From contig NZ_AP028672.1 of the NCBI RefSeq assembly GCF_041154505.1, forward strand, positions 4,256,501 to 4,320,500: a DNA stretch of 64,000 nucleotides, written 5' to 3'. The notes beneath the pieces are model-generated. The model did no database searches, was not told where the DNA came from, and saw only the letters and a list, made by a program, of their open reading frames with translations. A program made the translations under genes and the position numbers. This stretch comes from Acidovorax sp. A79 (GTDB lineage: Bacteria; Pseudomonadota; Gammaproteobacteria; Burkholderiales; Burkholderiaceae_C). Below, piece after piece: positions 8,456-17,750 of this stretch; within the stretch, counting starts at the first letter, position 1; each line of letters begins with the position of its first letter.

Positions 8456-11086
8456 ATGAAAATACTCATCTGCGGCATGCCGCGCTCGATGACCACTTGG
8501 GCATTCAATGCCGTGCACGAGATATTGGCCGATCAGCATTTGAAAACGGTTTGGATAGATCCCAGCGACACAGCAGCCGAAGAACAGTTCGCCACCGCTG
8601 AGGAAAATATTCTCGCTAAATGCCATCACTACAGCGAAACGCTCGCTGATGCTGCCGATTGTATTATTTACTCTTACCGAGATATCCGCACGGCGGCGGT
8701 AAGCTATTTTCGCAAGTTTTCGTCCGACTGTGACCTTGGTCAACTGAATGCCTGGGTGCAGGCTGGTTCGGCCTGGATGAGGGTGGCCGATGCTGTCTTG
8801 CGCTACGAGCAGGTCGAGCGCAATCCTGAAAATGCCATGCAACAGCTAAGGCAATTGCTGGGCAAGAAATACGGCACCGAAGTGTTGTCCCTCGACAGTG
8901 ATGAGGTCTTGCTGTCCCGCATCGATGCCAGCTTCGTTCAGCGGCAGGCTGTCGAGAGCATTGACTACGACGCCCAGACCATGATCTTGCCAGCGCACCG
9001 GACCTTCCAGCCGGCGCCTGATGATTTGAACGCAGCAGAAAAGACTTTGTACCAGCGCATCGAGCGCGAATTCACGCCCTGGCTCGCCGAGCACTTCTAT
9101 ATGCAGCAGGAGGACCATGGACAAGCTCTTGACTATCGACTGGCCGCTCATGTGATGTCGCGGCTTGCCGGACCCGTTGTCATAGACGTTGGTGTGGAGC
9201 GCGGTTCCTTCATCGATCTTGCTTTGGGCGCCGGGGCCGAGCGTGTGATTGCCTTCGAGGCGCTTCCTCGGCATGTGGAGCACTTGCGTGAGCGCTTTGC
9301 CCGTGAGACCCGTGTCGAGGTGCGAGCCCAAGCGGCTTCCGAGCGGTCTGGCAAAGCCGTTTTCCACATTGCCATCGACCCTGAAGGTCGCGAGCTCGAC
9401 TATCACCACACCCTGGCGGACTTGGGCGACTCCACGACGGTTGTGCGCAGTGCGCGCGCCATCGAAGTGGAAACCGTTGCATTGGGTGGCCTTGTGGCCG
9501 ACAAGCAGCTACCGGGGGTGATTGATTTCCTGAAAGTTGACACTGATGGGCACGATCTTGCGGTGCTGCTCGGCTTGGGAGGGTTGCGTCCACGCTTCAT
9601 TCTGGCCGAGTACTGGGATACCTTGCCCGAGACCAGTGGCCGAAATCTATATACGCTTGCTGATCTGCACGCCTGGGCTACCGAACGCGGTTACGGCCAT
9701 TCAGTGGTAATCCGTCGCAATGGACGTTTTGAATCGCTGGAATGGGATGCCCCCTGGACGCAAGCCGGGGATTGGGGCAACGTGCTTTTTATTCGCGATG
9801 CCGCAGATCTGGCGATGGTGAGAGGTGCCGTTGGACGGCTGGCTCCCCAGGTTCAGGTACGCAACCAGACCTATCTTGCTACTCTCATCAAGGAATGCGA
9901 GGCCAAGGAAGCCGTGATACGGCGGCTTGACAACGAACTCAAGGCATTTCTAGGCCAGCGGCAAGCAGTCGAGGAGATTGAGTCGGAGGAACAAGCGTTG
10001 CTCAGGACCTTGGAGGGTCTGTCTGCGGCCTCCCAATCTGACCAAGAATCCACATCCCGCGAGGTATTGGCAGCGCAGCTTATTCGCAAGGAAATTGTGA
10101 TTCGAAAACAGGCCCGCGCGCTTGCCGCTTACCGTGTCGCATTTCCTCCCCTGTCGCCGTTCCTGCGCTCTATCGGTTTTGTCGGTCGCCATCTACGGGC
10201 GGCCCTGCGGCCCCGTCTAGGCCATCTCATCCAGCATCTGCCCCGGCAACTTGGATTACCCAAACCGTACGTCAGTAGTCTGCCGGCAGGGGATTTGCCG
10301 TCCATATCGATGGTCACGCCATCTTTTCAGCAGGCCCACTTCATTGGCCGGACGCTTGATAGCGTACTTGGCCAGAACTATCCCAAGCTCGAGTACTTCG
10401 TGCAGGATGGCGGCTCGACGGATGGCACTGCCGAGGTGCTTCGGTCCTATGGTGATCGCCTCACCGGCTGGGTGTCGAAAAGGGACGCGGGCCAGTCTCA
10501 GGCCATCAATCTTGGCTTTGCCTGTACCGGTGGCGACGTCATGGGGTGGCTCAATTCCGACGACTTGCTCATGCCGGGCGCCCTTCATCGCGTCGGAGAG
10601 TTTTTTGCTCAGCATCCTGAGGTGGATGTGGTCTATGGACATCGCATCCTGATTGATGAGGAAGACCGCGAAATCGGTCGCTGGGTGCTACCCGCTCACG
10701 ACGATAACGTGCTCTCCTGGGCCGACTTCATTCCGCAGGAAACACTGTTCTGGCGGCGCACGATCTGGGAAAAGAGCGGCGGTCAGATTGACGAGAGTTT
10801 TCGTTTCGCCATGGACTGGGATCTGCTGCTGCGTTTTCGCGGCGCCGGAGCGCGCATGGTGCGCTTGCCGAATTTCCTGGGTGCCTTTCGCATCCATGCA
10901 GCGCAGAAAACGTCTGCACAGATCAACGAAGTCGGCATGGAGGAGATGGCCCGGCTGCGCAAGCGTGCCTTGGGGCAGGACGTGACCTGGTCACAGACGC
11001 ACCGCGCCCTCCTGCCTTACCTGATAAAGCATGTTAATCATGACATCGCTTATCGGATGAAAAGGGTGTTGGGGGTAAAAAAATGA
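8456..11086 (+). CDS. Three-domain protein: sulfotransferase-like + FkbM methyltransferase + coiled coil + GT2 glycosyltransferase
   Basis: An 876-aa protein with an unusual fusion. Residues 1-215 look like a P-loop sulfotransferase: ICGMPRSMTTW (5-15) matches the 5'-phosphosulfate loop, and YSYRDIRTAAVSYFRKF (72-88) the 3'-phosphate-binding region. Residues about 235-450 are an FkbM-type SAM methyltransferase (VIDVGVERGSF, then FLKVDTDGHD). Residues about 470-555 are highly charged and helical, probably a coiled coil. Residues 617-830 are a GT2 domain (DGGSTDGT, LNSDD). No membrane segment is obvious. It follows wzt directly. A role in adding and capping the glycan is inference; the domain calls rest on motifs read by eye. 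Confidence 0.8.
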   Translation: MKILICGMPRSMTTWAFNAVHEILADQHLKTVWIDPSDTAAEEQFATAEENILAKCHHYSETLADAADCIIYSYRDIRTAAVSYFRKFSSDCDLGQLNAWVQAGSAWMRVADAVLRYEQVERNPENAMQQLRQLLGKKYGTEVLSLDSDEVLLSRIDASFVQRQAVESIDYDAQTMILPAHRTFQPAPDDLNAAEKTLYQRIEREFTPWLAEHFYMQQEDHGQALDYRLAAHVMSRLAGPVVIDVGVERGSFIDLALGAGAERVIAFEALPRHVEHLRERFARETRVEVRAQAASERSGKAVFHIAIDPEGRELDYHHTLADLGDSTTVVRSARAIEVETVALGGLVADKQLPGVIDFLKVDTDGHDLAVLLGLGGLRPRFILAEYWDTLPETSGRNLYTLADLHAWATERGYGHSVVIRRNGRFESLEWDAPWTQAGDWGNVLFIRDAADLAMVRGAVGRLAPQVQVRNQTYLATLIKECEAKEAVIRRLDNELKAFLGQRQAVEEIESEEQALLRTLEGLSAASQSDQESTSREVLAAQLIRKEIVIRKQARALAAYRVAFPPLSPFLRSIGFVGRHLRAALRPRLGHLIQHLPRQLGLPKPYVSSLPAGDLPSISMVTPSFQQAHFIGRTLDSVLGQNYPKLEYFVQDGGSTDGTAEVLRSYGDRLTGWVSKRDAGQSQAINLGFACTGGDVMGWLNSDDLLMPGALHRVGEFFAQHPEVDVVYGHRILIDEEDREIGRWVLPAHDDNVLSWADFIPQETLFWRRTIWEKSGGQIDESFRFAMDWDLLLRFRGAGARMVRLPNFLGAFRIHAAQKTSAQINEVGMEEMARLRKRALGQDVTWSQTHRALLPYLIKHVNHDIAYRMKRVLGVKK

Positions 11087-11109
11087 AAAATACCTTTTTG
11101 TAGGCGGAT

Positions 11110-13914
11110 ATGCCTTCTCAAAAAATATGCGCGATGGGGGGAGCAACCCGTATTTCTGTGATCATTCCGCTCGAGTATCATCGCGGGCTTGCGGTGGATT
11201 GCATACGGGGCTGGGTGTCGAGCCAAGATTATCCTCGAGAGCTATATCGGGTGCTTATTGGAGCTCCGGCCGACTTCGACCGTGGTGAGCTTCAGGAAGT
11301 CCGCACGCTTTTGGGAGGCGGAGACTTGCTTCTAGAACTTGATCAGGGCCATGATATGACCTTGATTGAAGACGTGGCTCGTCATGCTGACACCGATCTG
11401 TTGTTGTTCTCGGAGTCGCATTGCATTCCGGAACCGGACGCCTTGAGTTATCTGGTCGGCGTGGCTCAGGAGCGGTCCGATTGGGCTGCATTCAGTGCGC
11501 CAACCCATGGCCTTACCAGCAATCTGCTATCACGCATTGAGTGCGATATCTACAGCAAGGACATCCGTGGCAAGCTCCAGTCCCATGACTGGCTTCGGGT
11601 GCTGGATCAGTGCTTTGTGATCAGGCGAGAGGCCTACGATGCCGTAGGCGGGTTTCGTGGAGAGTTTGGGCATTTTGCGGAGTGGCTTTTTGCCGCAACC
11701 ATGAAGACCCAGGGCCTGAAACTGGGTGTTGCCGAACGTGCGGTGGTGAAGCATGGTTATATCGGGGAATATGACGACCTTGAAGCCTTCACTGTCGATT
11801 TTGCATATGGCCAGATTAAGTACCTGTACGAACATTCAGAGGAACCTGCTGCCACCCTCTTTCCATCGATTCCTGAACTGGACGCACTGCTTGAACAAAC
11901 GAAAGACGAGCATATCCGGCTGATGTCGTATCCGGCCAAGGACAAGGCGCAGATACTTTGGCTGGGGCTCCGGAAAATCCTTCACAGAGACCCCGTTGGC
12001 TCGCTTGGCCCGTATCTCGCATGGGCCTCCAAGTGCCGCGCCCTGTCGCACTCGGGCTCCAAGGAGCGCTTGGAGGATGCGGTCAAGGCTGCCTCTGAAG
12101 CGAAGGCGCAGCTGGATCAGGCAATAGCAAACGAAGACTCGATAGCCGCACATCATCTTTTTGTCGAATGGTTTTCCAGGCTGGTGCAAAAAGGACGGTA
12201 TTCATATCTCGCTGAGCGTCATGCGGTAATATCGAAGCACACTATTGTTCGGCCCAGCGATTTCGCCCGGTATGGCGAGTGGCGTGCAGCCGGAGGATTT
12301 TCACCTGCGCGAGTTTTCGGGACCCATGATGCCGAGGGCACTGAACAAGGAACGATACGCTGGACGCTTCCCTGCTTTCAAATCATCCTGCCACTACATG
12401 CGGGAGAAGGCCGGAGAGTAGTCCTTGAATGGAGCACTGCACGACCACTGAATCCGACAGAGCTAGTGCGGATTCGCTTGAATGGTAAAAATTTACCCCG
12501 CTCTGCAATCAGCGTACAGCCCACCCGTCTGTTGATCGATGTCGAGGTCGATGTTTCTGGGTGGCATGAAATAGCTGTCAGTGTTTATCCTTTTCAGGGC
12601 GCGAAGGATGGCCGACTTTTCGGTTTGCCGCTGAAATTGGTGAACTGGCTGTCGGTAGATCAGACCGTGACGCGCGAGCAGCCAGGTGATGTCTCGCGTT
12701 ATTTTTTGCATGTCACCAAATGCGGTGGCACTACTGCCGCTATTTTGACTGCAAATGGATACGCAGCGGATGAATGTTTTGCACCTTATTCTGGCGCATA
12801 TGAGCCGGCAGATTTTCTATTGCACCCCTGGTCTGCGCATCGTGTACCATTTTATTCCGGACATTTTGCATGGACGATAGCTGCAGCTTTTCCACCAGGC
12901 GACACACGTGTCGCAACGATGCTTCGACATCCGATAGATCGGTTACTGTCGATGTACCATTACTTTCAGCAGCGCAATCGTATTAATAGAGGGCCGAGTT
13001 TTGAAGAGTGGATTCGCGCAGAAATTCGCTTCCAAAATACGATGGTTCGGCATTTCATCGCGGACACCAGCGATGACGAACACACTGGCGCGGAGGCCGT
13101 TTCTGTGCGTGCCAAGGCCGCGTTGGCAGAGGCCTGCAAAAATCTGCGTCAATGCGTGGCCGTCGGATTGACGGAAGAGATGGAGGACAGCGTCAATCTG
13201 ATGGCTCATGAGCTGGGCTTCCTGCCCCCGGAGGCCACTGGGCGTTTTAATGCGACCGAGTCACGTGCCGATATTTCCAGCGTAGATCCTGCTTTTCTTG
13301 CACAACTTGAAGAATGGTTTGCACCGGATTTTGCACTTTATGCTGAGGCGCAGGCTATATTTAAAGAAAATCGGGCCGCGCTTCATGCTGAAATTCTCGG
13401 CAACCTACCAACGCCTAGTACATCACAAGTACGTATGGAGCTTCGTCAGCGATACATGAAGAAGCTCCGTGCCGAAGCTGATATTCAACGTGAAAGCAAG
13501 GAATACCGTTGGACCGCGATGGATGTTTTTCACGGCGAAAACCTCCATGCGAGAGAGCAGGACCATGAATATATCCTGCGCTGGACAGCGCCAGGGGTTG
13601 CCACCAAATTCTATCTTCCCATTCAGCGCTCGGGGGTCTGGAAGCTGGAATTGGAGCTGCATCCGGCTATGGACTCTGAAAAGATCGACAAATGCAAGCT
13701 CACTATGGATGGCACCTTGTTACCAAGCCTGACTCATCAGAAAACGGAAGGACGGCGAATCACCTTGGCGACGAGGGTCGTTTTTGACAAGGGTTTGAGA
13801 GATGCAGGCGATGTGCCGGAACTGGCCATCGAAGTGCCTGTGTCGCGTGGTAGGAATGAATTTCGTGAAATCGGGATACCACTGCTTGGAATTAGATTGA
13901 TCCCTGAAGTTTGA
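11110..13914 (+). CDS. Large protein: GT2-like domain, sulfotransferase-like domain and two beta-sandwich-like modules
   Basis: A 934-aa protein. Residues 14-230 resemble a GT2 glycosyltransferase (RISVIIPLEYHRG, later LLLFSESHCIPEPDAL and FVIRREAYDAVGGF), although the usual DxD is replaced by SESH. Residues about 530-760 resemble a Sulfotransfer_2-type enzyme, with FLHVTKCGGTT (532-542) as phosphosulfate loop and MLRHPIDRLLSMYHYF (604-619) as the 3'-phosphate motif. Two beta-rich stretches (about 400-516 and 805-932) look alike: both start with a short F-G/H-E/D motif and a '.IRWT/ILRWTAPG' strand and end in GLPLKL / GIPLLGIRL. ATG at 11110 is chosen; ATG at 11134 is an alternative. Confidence 0.7.
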   Translation: MPSQKICAMGGATRISVIIPLEYHRGLAVDCIRGWVSSQDYPRELYRVLIGAPADFDRGELQEVRTLLGGGDLLLELDQGHDMTLIEDVARHADTDLLLFSESHCIPEPDALSYLVGVAQERSDWAAFSAPTHGLTSNLLSRIECDIYSKDIRGKLQSHDWLRVLDQCFVIRREAYDAVGGFRGEFGHFAEWLFAATMKTQGLKLGVAERAVVKHGYIGEYDDLEAFTVDFAYGQIKYLYEHSEEPAATLFPSIPELDALLEQTKDEHIRLMSYPAKDKAQILWLGLRKILHRDPVGSLGPYLAWASKCRALSHSGSKERLEDAVKAASEAKAQLDQAIANEDSIAAHHLFVEWFSRLVQKGRYSYLAERHAVISKHTIVRPSDFARYGEWRAAGGFSPARVFGTHDAEGTEQGTIRWTLPCFQIILPLHAGEGRRVVLEWSTARPLNPTELVRIRLNGKNLPRSAISVQPTRLLIDVEVDVSGWHEIAVSVYPFQGAKDGRLFGLPLKLVNWLSVDQTVTREQPGDVSRYFLHVTKCGGTTAAILTANGYAADECFAPYSGAYEPADFLLHPWSAHRVPFYSGHFAWTIAAAFPPGDTRVATMLRHPIDRLLSMYHYFQQRNRINRGPSFEEWIRAEIRFQNTMVRHFIADTSDDEHTGAEAVSVRAKAALAEACKNLRQCVAVGLTEEMEDSVNLMAHELGFLPPEATGRFNATESRADISSVDPAFLAQLEEWFAPDFALYAEAQAIFKENRAALHAEILGNLPTPSTSQVRMELRQRYMKKLRAEADIQRESKEYRWTAMDVFHGENLHAREQDHEYILRWTAPGVATKFYLPIQRSGVWKLELELHPAMDSEKIDKCKLTMDGTLLPSLTHQKTEGRRITLATRVVFDKGLRDAGDVPELAIEVPVSRGRNEFREIGIPLLGIRLIPEV

Positions 13915-13951
13915 CGGTGTGTTGCTTTTAATTCTGATTGAATAGTATCCA

Positions 13952-15583
13952 ATGAATGTTTTGAATATAAACCGTCCGTCAATCGTTTCTATAAAATTTT
14001 TGATAATTTTATCTATTTTATATACGTGCTTTTCGGTTAACTTTTCCATTCAATATGGCCGTCTATCAACTGCCATAGGGTACGATGATATCGTTTATTT
14101 CAATGATGGCTTGACGCGACTACGCATATTCTATGAGAGAGGTATATCGGATTTCTTACTGGATCTGGGTAAGAATCCACCGCACTCACCGTTTTCTACA
14201 TTGCTTGCGGCAATTGGATTTGCGATTTTTGGGGTTCATGACTGGGCGCCCTATATTGCAAATACCGCTGTTGTCTTTGTCATGCTCCTGCTTGTAAGGC
14301 ATATTTCACGTAGCATGCGCTTCCCTGCACAGGTCGCCATTTTATTCTTTGCCTTGGCGCCATATTTTGTAATGGCCACTGTGCTGGAATTCCGCCCAGA
14401 CCTTCCGGCGGGACTTTTTGGGGCGATAGCTATTTTTATTGCTGTAACGAAGCCAATTACAGAGATGTCATTTCGTGATCGACTGTTTTTGGGGGGCTTG
14501 TTTGCATTGGCTTTACTGACCAAGCCAACCGCGTCTATTTTTGTTGTCGTGATGATGCTGGCGTCCTTGAGTTTTGCTGTATACCGCAGCAGTTACGCTG
14601 CATCTCACCGCACAACTGTCTTGTCTGCAATGTTTTTGGCGGTGCAATGCCTCTTGATATCGCTTGTTTTGGCTTTGCCATATTATTATGCGAATTGGGA
14701 TCATTTGACGCGATATGTGAGTGACGCTACTGGCAGCGATATTTGGGTCTATTCAAAAGACTGGGGCGTTAAGCTGTGGATGTACTTGACGGGAGTTTAT
14801 GGTAGTCGGTTGCTGGGGGGCTATCTGTATGTTTATGCTGTTGCAGTTGTCTTGTTTGGCGGTGTGCTGGTATTTTATGGAAAAAAGGATTCGGTAAAAG
14901 TTTTGGCTGGCTTGGTGGTCATGACTTTTTTGGCGTGGTTTGCACCAACTTATTTGGGAATGGGGAATCCATTTTTCGCCGCAACATTTTATTATCTATT
15001 TTTGTTTGCAGTGATTTATGGATTTGTAGAGGCTTTTGGCTTGATTGAGAAATCTATAAAGGCTCATCACTATGTCTATGCCTTTGGTGCAGCTGTGATA
15101 GCTTTTGTTCTATCGCTGAACTACGCGACGACGCAGGTATCTTTCCCCAGAGAGAAGCCATCGCATAGTGATGATTCCTTGAGAGTTTCGCAGGATATTT
15201 TTCAAGCGCTGGAAGATGATATTTCGCTGAAAAATCCCCGGCTGGTGACTGTATATTATACGGTCACCGGGTATGTTAATAATGACTTGTTTTCTTATTA
15301 CTTTAATAAAAAGAATAGAAAAATTGTATTGCAAGGGTTGTTTGCCATAGAATCAGATGAGCAAGAATGGGTGCGACTGCTTGAAATGTCTGACTATATT
15401 GTTGCCTGTGAGCCTGGTACGGGGGGGGTTGCCAATGAGAGCTTTCCCTCAGGGAAATTGCTTGATAAATCAATGGCGTTGGTTCGATCGAGGAATGACT
15501 TTGTGGAAATAAAATCCGTAAAAATGGCTACTGGAGCTAAATACTATTTGTTTAAGCGAATTGGTAAAGCTGGTGTGGTTTGA
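13952..15583 (+). CDS. Integral membrane GT-C glycosyltransferase (GT39/GtrC-like)
   Basis: A 543-aa polytopic protein with about ten to twelve hydrophobic segments. The first external loop after the initial membrane helix carries IGYDDIVYFNDG, the paired acidic residues expected in GT-C enzymes that use polyprenyl-phosphate sugars. A second loop has LEFRPDLPAG. It is followed by a DPM1/GtrB-like enzyme and a GtrA flippase, so it probably transfers the sugar delivered by those two. Codon use is strikingly AT-rich compared with the rest of the window, suggesting recent acquisition. A G8 run lies at 15421-15428. Confidence 0.75.
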   Translation: MNVLNINRPSIVSIKFLIILSILYTCFSVNFSIQYGRLSTAIGYDDIVYFNDGLTRLRIFYERGISDFLLDLGKNPPHSPFSTLLAAIGFAIFGVHDWAPYIANTAVVFVMLLLVRHISRSMRFPAQVAILFFALAPYFVMATVLEFRPDLPAGLFGAIAIFIAVTKPITEMSFRDRLFLGGLFALALLTKPTASIFVVVMMLASLSFAVYRSSYAASHRTTVLSAMFLAVQCLLISLVLALPYYYANWDHLTRYVSDATGSDIWVYSKDWGVKLWMYLTGVYGSRLLGGYLYVYAVAVVLFGGVLVFYGKKDSVKVLAGLVVMTFLAWFAPTYLGMGNPFFAATFYYLFLFAVIYGFVEAFGLIEKSIKAHHYVYAFGAAVIAFVLSLNYATTQVSFPREKPSHSDDSLRVSQDIFQALEDDISLKNPRLVTVYYTVTGYVNNDLFSYYFNKKNRKIVLQGLFAIESDEQEWVRLLEMSDYIVACEPGTGGVANESFPSGKLLDKSMALVRSRNDFVEIKSVKMATGAKYYLFKRIGKAGVV

Positions 15584-15668
15584 GGATTTTATCTGTGGAG
15601 CGCGGTCATTTCGTTCTCAAACTGAAAATTGTTTGAAGATATTTGCCTGCTTTAGTTATTGAGATATT

Positions 15669-16619
15669 ATGAAATCGCCTGATATTTCTTTATCCATTGT
15701 AGTTCCGGTCTACCAAAGCGAGCCTATTCTGCCTCTGCTGGCTGAGAAGGTGCAGCAGGAAATGAAGAAGTTGGAATTGCCGCTTGGGTTTGAGTTGATT
15801 TTAGTTAACGATGCAAGCCCTGATCGCAGCTGGAAGGTCATTCGTGATCTTGCGGCACGTTATTCTTTTGTGCGTGGGCTATCGTTGCGGCGTAATTTCG
15901 GACAGCACAATGCGATCATGGCAGGTCTTCATCAGGCCCGTGGAAAGATGGTGGTTGTGATGGACGATGATCTGCAGCATCCGCCAGATGCCATTGCACG
16001 TATGCTCGCTGCGCTTGAAGATGGTTATGACGTGTGTTACACGCGCTATAACAACCGTCAGCATGCAATCTGGAAGAAATTGGGAAGTGCCTTCAATGAC
16101 TGGGCTGCGCGCCATTTGTTAGGGAAGCCGCGAGGATTGTATTTATCTTCGTTCAAGGCTATCCGCGCTGATGTGGTGGCTGAGATTATTCGATATGACG
16201 GGCCATATGCCTATGTGGATGGATTGATCCTGGATGTCACTCGTAATATTCATGTCGTTGATATAAATCACCAAGCCCGCCACAGTGGGGAGGGGAATTA
16301 CAATCTTCGTCGCTCGGTGTCACTTTGGTTGAAAATGGCTACTAGCTTTTCCATTTTGCCCCTTCGAATCGCTTCTTACGCCGGCTTTTTGCTTTCTGGT
16401 GTCAGTCTGGTAATGATTTTTTATGTGATAGTGCAAAAATGGCTGTACCCGGAAATTCCAGCCGGTTGGTCGTCTTTGATTGCTACCATCCTGCTCATTG
16501 GAGGTGTCCAGACTTTGAGTATTGGCATGTTAGGTGAGTATTTAGGGCGCACATATCTGAAGCTGAATCATAAGCCGCAGTTTGTCATCGCATCGCGCAC
16601 GTGGGTGGAGTCTGCATGA
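15669..16619 (+). CDS. Polyprenyl-phosphate glycosyltransferase, GT2 (GtrB/ArnC/DPM1-like)
   Basis: A 316-aa enzyme expected to load a sugar from its nucleotide form onto undecaprenyl phosphate on the cytoplasmic face. The N-terminal GT2 domain has LSIVVPVYQSE, NDASPDRSW and the catalytic MDDDLQHPP (metal-binding DDD). Two C-terminal membrane helices (SFSILPLRIASYAGFLLSG and the segment near IATILLIGGVQTLSIGMLGEY) are typical of GtrB/ArnC. Its stop codon overlaps the start of the next gene (ATGA). Confidence 0.9.
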   Translation: MKSPDISLSIVVPVYQSEPILPLLAEKVQQEMKKLELPLGFELILVNDASPDRSWKVIRDLAARYSFVRGLSLRRNFGQHNAIMAGLHQARGKMVVVMDDDLQHPPDAIARMLAALEDGYDVCYTRYNNRQHAIWKKLGSAFNDWAARHLLGKPRGLYLSSFKAIRADVVAEIIRYDGPYAYVDGLILDVTRNIHVVDINHQARHSGEGNYNLRRSVSLWLKMATSFSILPLRIASYAGFLLSGVSLVMIFYVIVQKWLYPEIPAGWSSLIATILLIGGVQTLSIGMLGEYLGRTYLKLNHKPQFVIASRTWVESA

Positions 16620-17290
16620 GTAAACCTGAATTTGATCAATATGCAGCTAATTATGAGCGGATGCTGAAGGACGCGATGCCTTCGGGGCTCGGCGAAGCTG
16701 ATTATTTTGCACAATACAAGGTTAATCTATTGGCTCGGCTCCTGAAGGGACGGGCGCCACGCCGTGTGCTGGATTTTGGCTGTGGAGCAGGACGGAGCTT
16801 GCCATATTTGTTGCAGTCTTTCCCTGACGCTGAGTGCTGGGGCTACGATGTGTCGCCGGAATCTTTGAAATTCGCCGCGCAGCTGGTACCGAAGGCACGT
16901 CTTGGCAGTGACTGGGCGTTGATAGAGCAGCAGCAGTTCGATGTTATTTTTGCTGCCAATGTATTTCACCACATTAAGCCTGCTGATCGCATAGGCGCAC
17001 TTCAGCGTTGTCGCAGGATATTGGCTCCTGGGGGACAACTTTTTCTGTTTGAGCATAATCCTTTCAACCCGTTGACGCGGCGGGTATTCGAGCGGTGCCC
17101 ATTCGACGTCGATGCGGAAATGTTCAGTTTGAGTCGGGCGCGGGAAATGTCTCGTCAAGCTGGATTCTTGAACGAAACGCATGGCTACACCTTGTTTTTT
17201 CCCAAGCCCCTGGCTTGGCTCCGCGGACTTGAGCCTCTGTTGACGGGAGTGCCATTGGGGGCTCAATATTATGTCCAGATGGCTGCTTGA
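16616..17290 (+). CDS. Class I SAM-dependent methyltransferase
   Basis: A 224-aa cytoplasmic methyltransferase with motif I VLDFGCGAGRS, an acidic post-I residue (CWGYDVSPES) and FAANVFHHI as motif II-like strand. ATG at 16616 overlaps the upstream stop and is preferred to the in-frame GTG at 16601. It overlaps the following gtrA-like gene by 20 bases, so the three genes are translationally coupled. The substrate is unknown; position between a GtrB-like and a GtrA-like gene suggests modification of the sugar handled by that module. Confidence 0.85.
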   Translation: MSKPEFDQYAANYERMLKDAMPSGLGEADYFAQYKVNLLARLLKGRAPRRVLDFGCGAGRSLPYLLQSFPDAECWGYDVSPESLKFAAQLVPKARLGSDWALIEQQQFDVIFAANVFHHIKPADRIGALQRCRRILAPGGQLFLFEHNPFNPLTRRVFERCPFDVDAEMFSLSRAREMSRQAGFLNETHGYTLFFPKPLAWLRGLEPLLTGVPLGAQYYVQMAA

Positions 17291-17663
17291 AGCACGAGTA
17301 CTTGTGCGCTTTCTAGGCAGTGGGGCGGTCAATACCTTGCTGGGGTTTGGGATTATTTTTGCCTTGATGGCAGGAGGTATGGATCCGCTCTGGGCTAATA
17401 TTGCCGGCTATGCTGTCGGCTTTGTCATTGGTTTTCTGCTATCTCGGAATTTTGTATTCCGAAGTAATGGAAAATTCATCGGGCAGAGCTTACGTTATTT
17501 ATTGAGTTTTACAATATGTTTCGTTTTGAACTTGTTTGTGCTGCGTGCGGCGTTGCAGCATATGGCTGCCATTCCTGCCCAAGTGCTTGCTTCTGCAGCA
17601 TACACAGCCAGCATGTTTCTTTTGGCACGTTTGTGGATTTATCGTAGTCCTCATGAAGAATGA
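17271..17663 (+). CDS. GtrA family flippase-like membrane protein
   Basis: A 130-aa protein with four hydrophobic helices and the GtrA signature FLGSGAVNTLLGFG near the N-terminus plus FVIGFLLSRNFVF in the middle. GtrA proteins are thought to flip polyprenyl-phosphate-linked sugars to the periplasmic face. With the GtrB-like enzyme and the GT-C protein just upstream it completes a three-part GtrABC-like glycosylation module. Confidence 0.88.
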   Translation: MSRWLLEARVLVRFLGSGAVNTLLGFGIIFALMAGGMDPLWANIAGYAVGFVIGFLLSRNFVFRSNGKFIGQSLRYLLSFTICFVLNLFVLRAALQHMAAIPAQVLASAAYTASMFLLARLWIYRSPHEE

Positions 17664-17750
17664 TCGATTTGGTCTTTCATAAAATAATATTGCTATATGC
17701 TGGGCATTTAATGCTTGTGCTTGAACTAATTTGAAAATTATAGGGGCCAA

